This document shows positions 21,003-22,114 of a stretch of 22,114 nt of DNA, in pieces (the first letter of the stretch is position 1; every line of letters begins with the position of its first letter). Source of the DNA: an uncultured Bacilli bacterium. GTDB lineage: Bacteria > Bacillota_I > Bacilli_A > RF39 > UBA660. The translations under genes and the position numbers were made by a program. Location of the stretch: NCBI GenBank assembly GCA_934101495.1, contig CAKORG010000019.1, positions 1 through 22,114 on the forward strand. Direction: 5' to 3'. The notes under the pieces were generated by a model. It did not search any database, had not been told where the DNA came from, and was given only the letters and a program-made list of their open reading frames with translations.

Positions 21003-22114
21003 ATGAGTAAAAAAACCAGAGTTATTATATTAAGTGTACTAGCAGTTTTAATAGTAGTGGTACTTTCTGTAAGTATTACAACTGCTTTTATGAAACCAAT
21101 AGATCAAGGTGGAAATATAACTGAAGTTAGTTTATCAAGCTGTGCTAAAATAAAATTAGAGGGAACTACATCAATAAAACTAACTAATAGTTATCCTATG
21201 AGTAGAAATAGAGGATTACAAACAACTCCATATACCTTTACAGTTACTAGTTATTGTGATAGTTTTGTAGGTTTTAATCTTTATTTAGCAACATTAAATA
21301 CAAATACTTTAGCAGCTTCAAATATTCATTATATTATAACTAAAAAAGGTTCTAAAGAAGCTTTAGTGGAGGGTACACTTACAAGTTCTTTAGATGATGC
21401 AAGTAACTTTACTGATGCAGAAAAAACAGAACTTAATGCTGGTTTATCTGGTACTTATGGTAATATATTTAAACTTTATAATAATAAAGTTCCATATAAA
21501 GGTAGTGCAACTTATGATTTATACCTATTTGTAGACGAAAATGCAACAGAATATCAAAATACAACATTTGCAGCAGGGGTTGCAGTTAAGTCTTATGAAA
21601 GAGAAAAAAATATGGCAGTTATAAGTGAAGCATGTAGTAACGGACAAAATCTTGCTGACTGCATAAAAAGTACATATTCATACGATTCAACTTTGTATTA
21701 TCATGATAATAGCCAGGCAAATGGAGCAGGTGACAATAGTTATAGATACGCTGGAGCAAATCCAAACAACTATGTATGTTTTGGAAGTGATGAGAGCACA
21801 TGTCCAACAGATAACCTATATAGAATAATCGGAGTATTTGGGGACCAAGTAAAACTAATCAAATATGATTATGCAAATAGCAATCTACTAGGAACAGATG
21901 GAGATTATAGTACAGATACATATTCAAAGAGTAGTTATTCAGGCTTTTATAAAGGAGAATTAACAACAATAAATACATATTATTGGAATTATAAAGCAAA
22001 TAATACCTCTTCGAATACATGGAGTACAAGTTTATTTAATAAAATAAATTTAAATACAAACTATTTAAATAATATAGGTACAACATGGTCAAATTTAATT
22101 GAGGATACTACATG
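21003..22114 (+). CDS. Large membrane-anchored surface protein (3' end outside window)
   Basis: Open from ATG 21003 to the window end (370 complete codons, no stop). MSKKTR is followed by a hydrophobic segment at about 7-29 (VIILSVLAVLIVVVLSVSITTAF), a signal anchor or uncleaved signal. Residues about 30-200 form a Thr/Ser/Asn-rich beta-type region with Cys at SSCAK and SYCDS. From about residue 200 the protein changes character: ISEACSNGQNLADCIK, then NYVCFGSD, CPTDNLYRIIGVFGDQVKLIKYDYAN and many Tyr, Asn, Thr and Trp residues. I recall similar modules (YRIIGvf...vKlIk.d......W) in big surface proteins of uncultured gut Bacilli, of unknown role. No catalytic motif seen. It has its own promoter and strong ribosome site. 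A role in adhesion or envelope is a guess. Confidence 0.75.
   Translation, partial: MSKKTRVIILSVLAVLIVVVLSVSITTAFMKPIDQGGNITEVSLSSCAKIKLEGTTSIKLTNSYPMSRNRGLQTTPYTFTVTSYCDSFVGFNLYLATLNTNTLAASNIHYIITKKGSKEALVEGTLTSSLDDASNFTDAEKTELNAGLSGTYGNIFKLYNNKVPYKGSATYDLYLFVDENATEYQNTTFAAGVAVKSYEREKNMAVISEACSNGQNLADCIKSTYSYDSTLYYHDNSQANGAGDNSYRYAGANPNNYVCFGSDESTCPTDNLYRIIGVFGDQVKLIKYDYANSNLLGTDGDYSTDTYSKSSYSGFYKGELTTINTYYWNYKANNTSSNTWSTSLFNKINLNTNYLNNIGTTWSNLIEDTT

Noticed and set aside
21619..21807. 62-codon minus-strand frame
   Set aside because: Shadow of the surface protein gene, which is open across the whole segment.
1..22114. Mycoplasma-type code (TGA = Trp)
   Set aside because: Trp is encoded by TGG throughout, and TGA ends clearly complete proteins such as dfrA and tmk.

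Overview
The window is AT-rich DNA from a low-GC Bacillota, most likely an uncultured gut Bacilli/Mollicutes-related lineage (RF39-like is a guess from the type of surface protein at the right end). TGA acts as a normal stop: several well-recognised genes end in TGA and two overlap as ATGA, so this is not a code-4 mycoplasma. Coding is dense, genes have GGAGG/AGGTGA-type ribosome sites, and most promoters fit the TTGACA-17-TATAAT pattern.

Layout. 1-1386 is an accessory or decayed stretch: the tail of a YhcG/DUF1016 PDDEXK protein, a convergent CheD-like deamidase-fold gene, and a frameshifted ComEC-type metallo-beta-lactamase remnant. 1479-4237 holds miaA, a membrane-anchored phosphodiester glycosidase, and convergent trmB. 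4238-6189 is a 2-kb island with two tandem cassettes. Each has the same perfect 114-bp leader, then a different stand-alone CdiA-C-like nuclease gene, then a convergent minus-strand small RNA with its own promoter. A third hairpin RNA of the same design lies just before obgE. 6190-10143 has obgE, a possible DUF192-like gene, ruvA, a type IV prepilin and a convergent GspE/PilB-type ATPase. 10345-17072 is one long operon (HAD 5'-nucleotidase, ruvB, folD, glyA, thyA, dfrA, tmk, queA) centred on one-carbon metabolism and dTMP synthesis. 17183-17349 is a broken AlbA_2-type gene, then ppdK. 20145-20910 is a type III toxin-antitoxin locus: three pseudoknot repeats, an attenuator and a CptN/ToxN-like endoribonuclease. 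The window ends inside a large membrane-anchored surface protein.

How the genes work together. glyA and folD generate and interconvert one-carbon folates. thyA uses methylene-THF to make dTMP and releases dihydrofolate, dfrA reduces that back to THF, and tmk phosphorylates dTMP. The upstream nucleotidase may tune pyrimidine deoxynucleotides. miaA, trmB and queA are tRNA modification genes spread among the others. ruvA and ruvB lie in separate transcription units.

Main points for a second look. (1) The nuclease/leader/antisense-RNA cassettes at 4334-6116 look like an undescribed RNA-controlled toxin arrangement; the three hairpin RNAs share a GUC-N3-stem-C(U/A)UU-stem design with compensatory changes. 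(2) The type III locus has three 47-50-nt units, each able to form an H-type pseudoknot supported by covariation. (3) The protein at 199-792 keeps the CheD Thr/Cys/His spacing exactly. All functional claims come from reading the sequence; no searches or folding programs were run.
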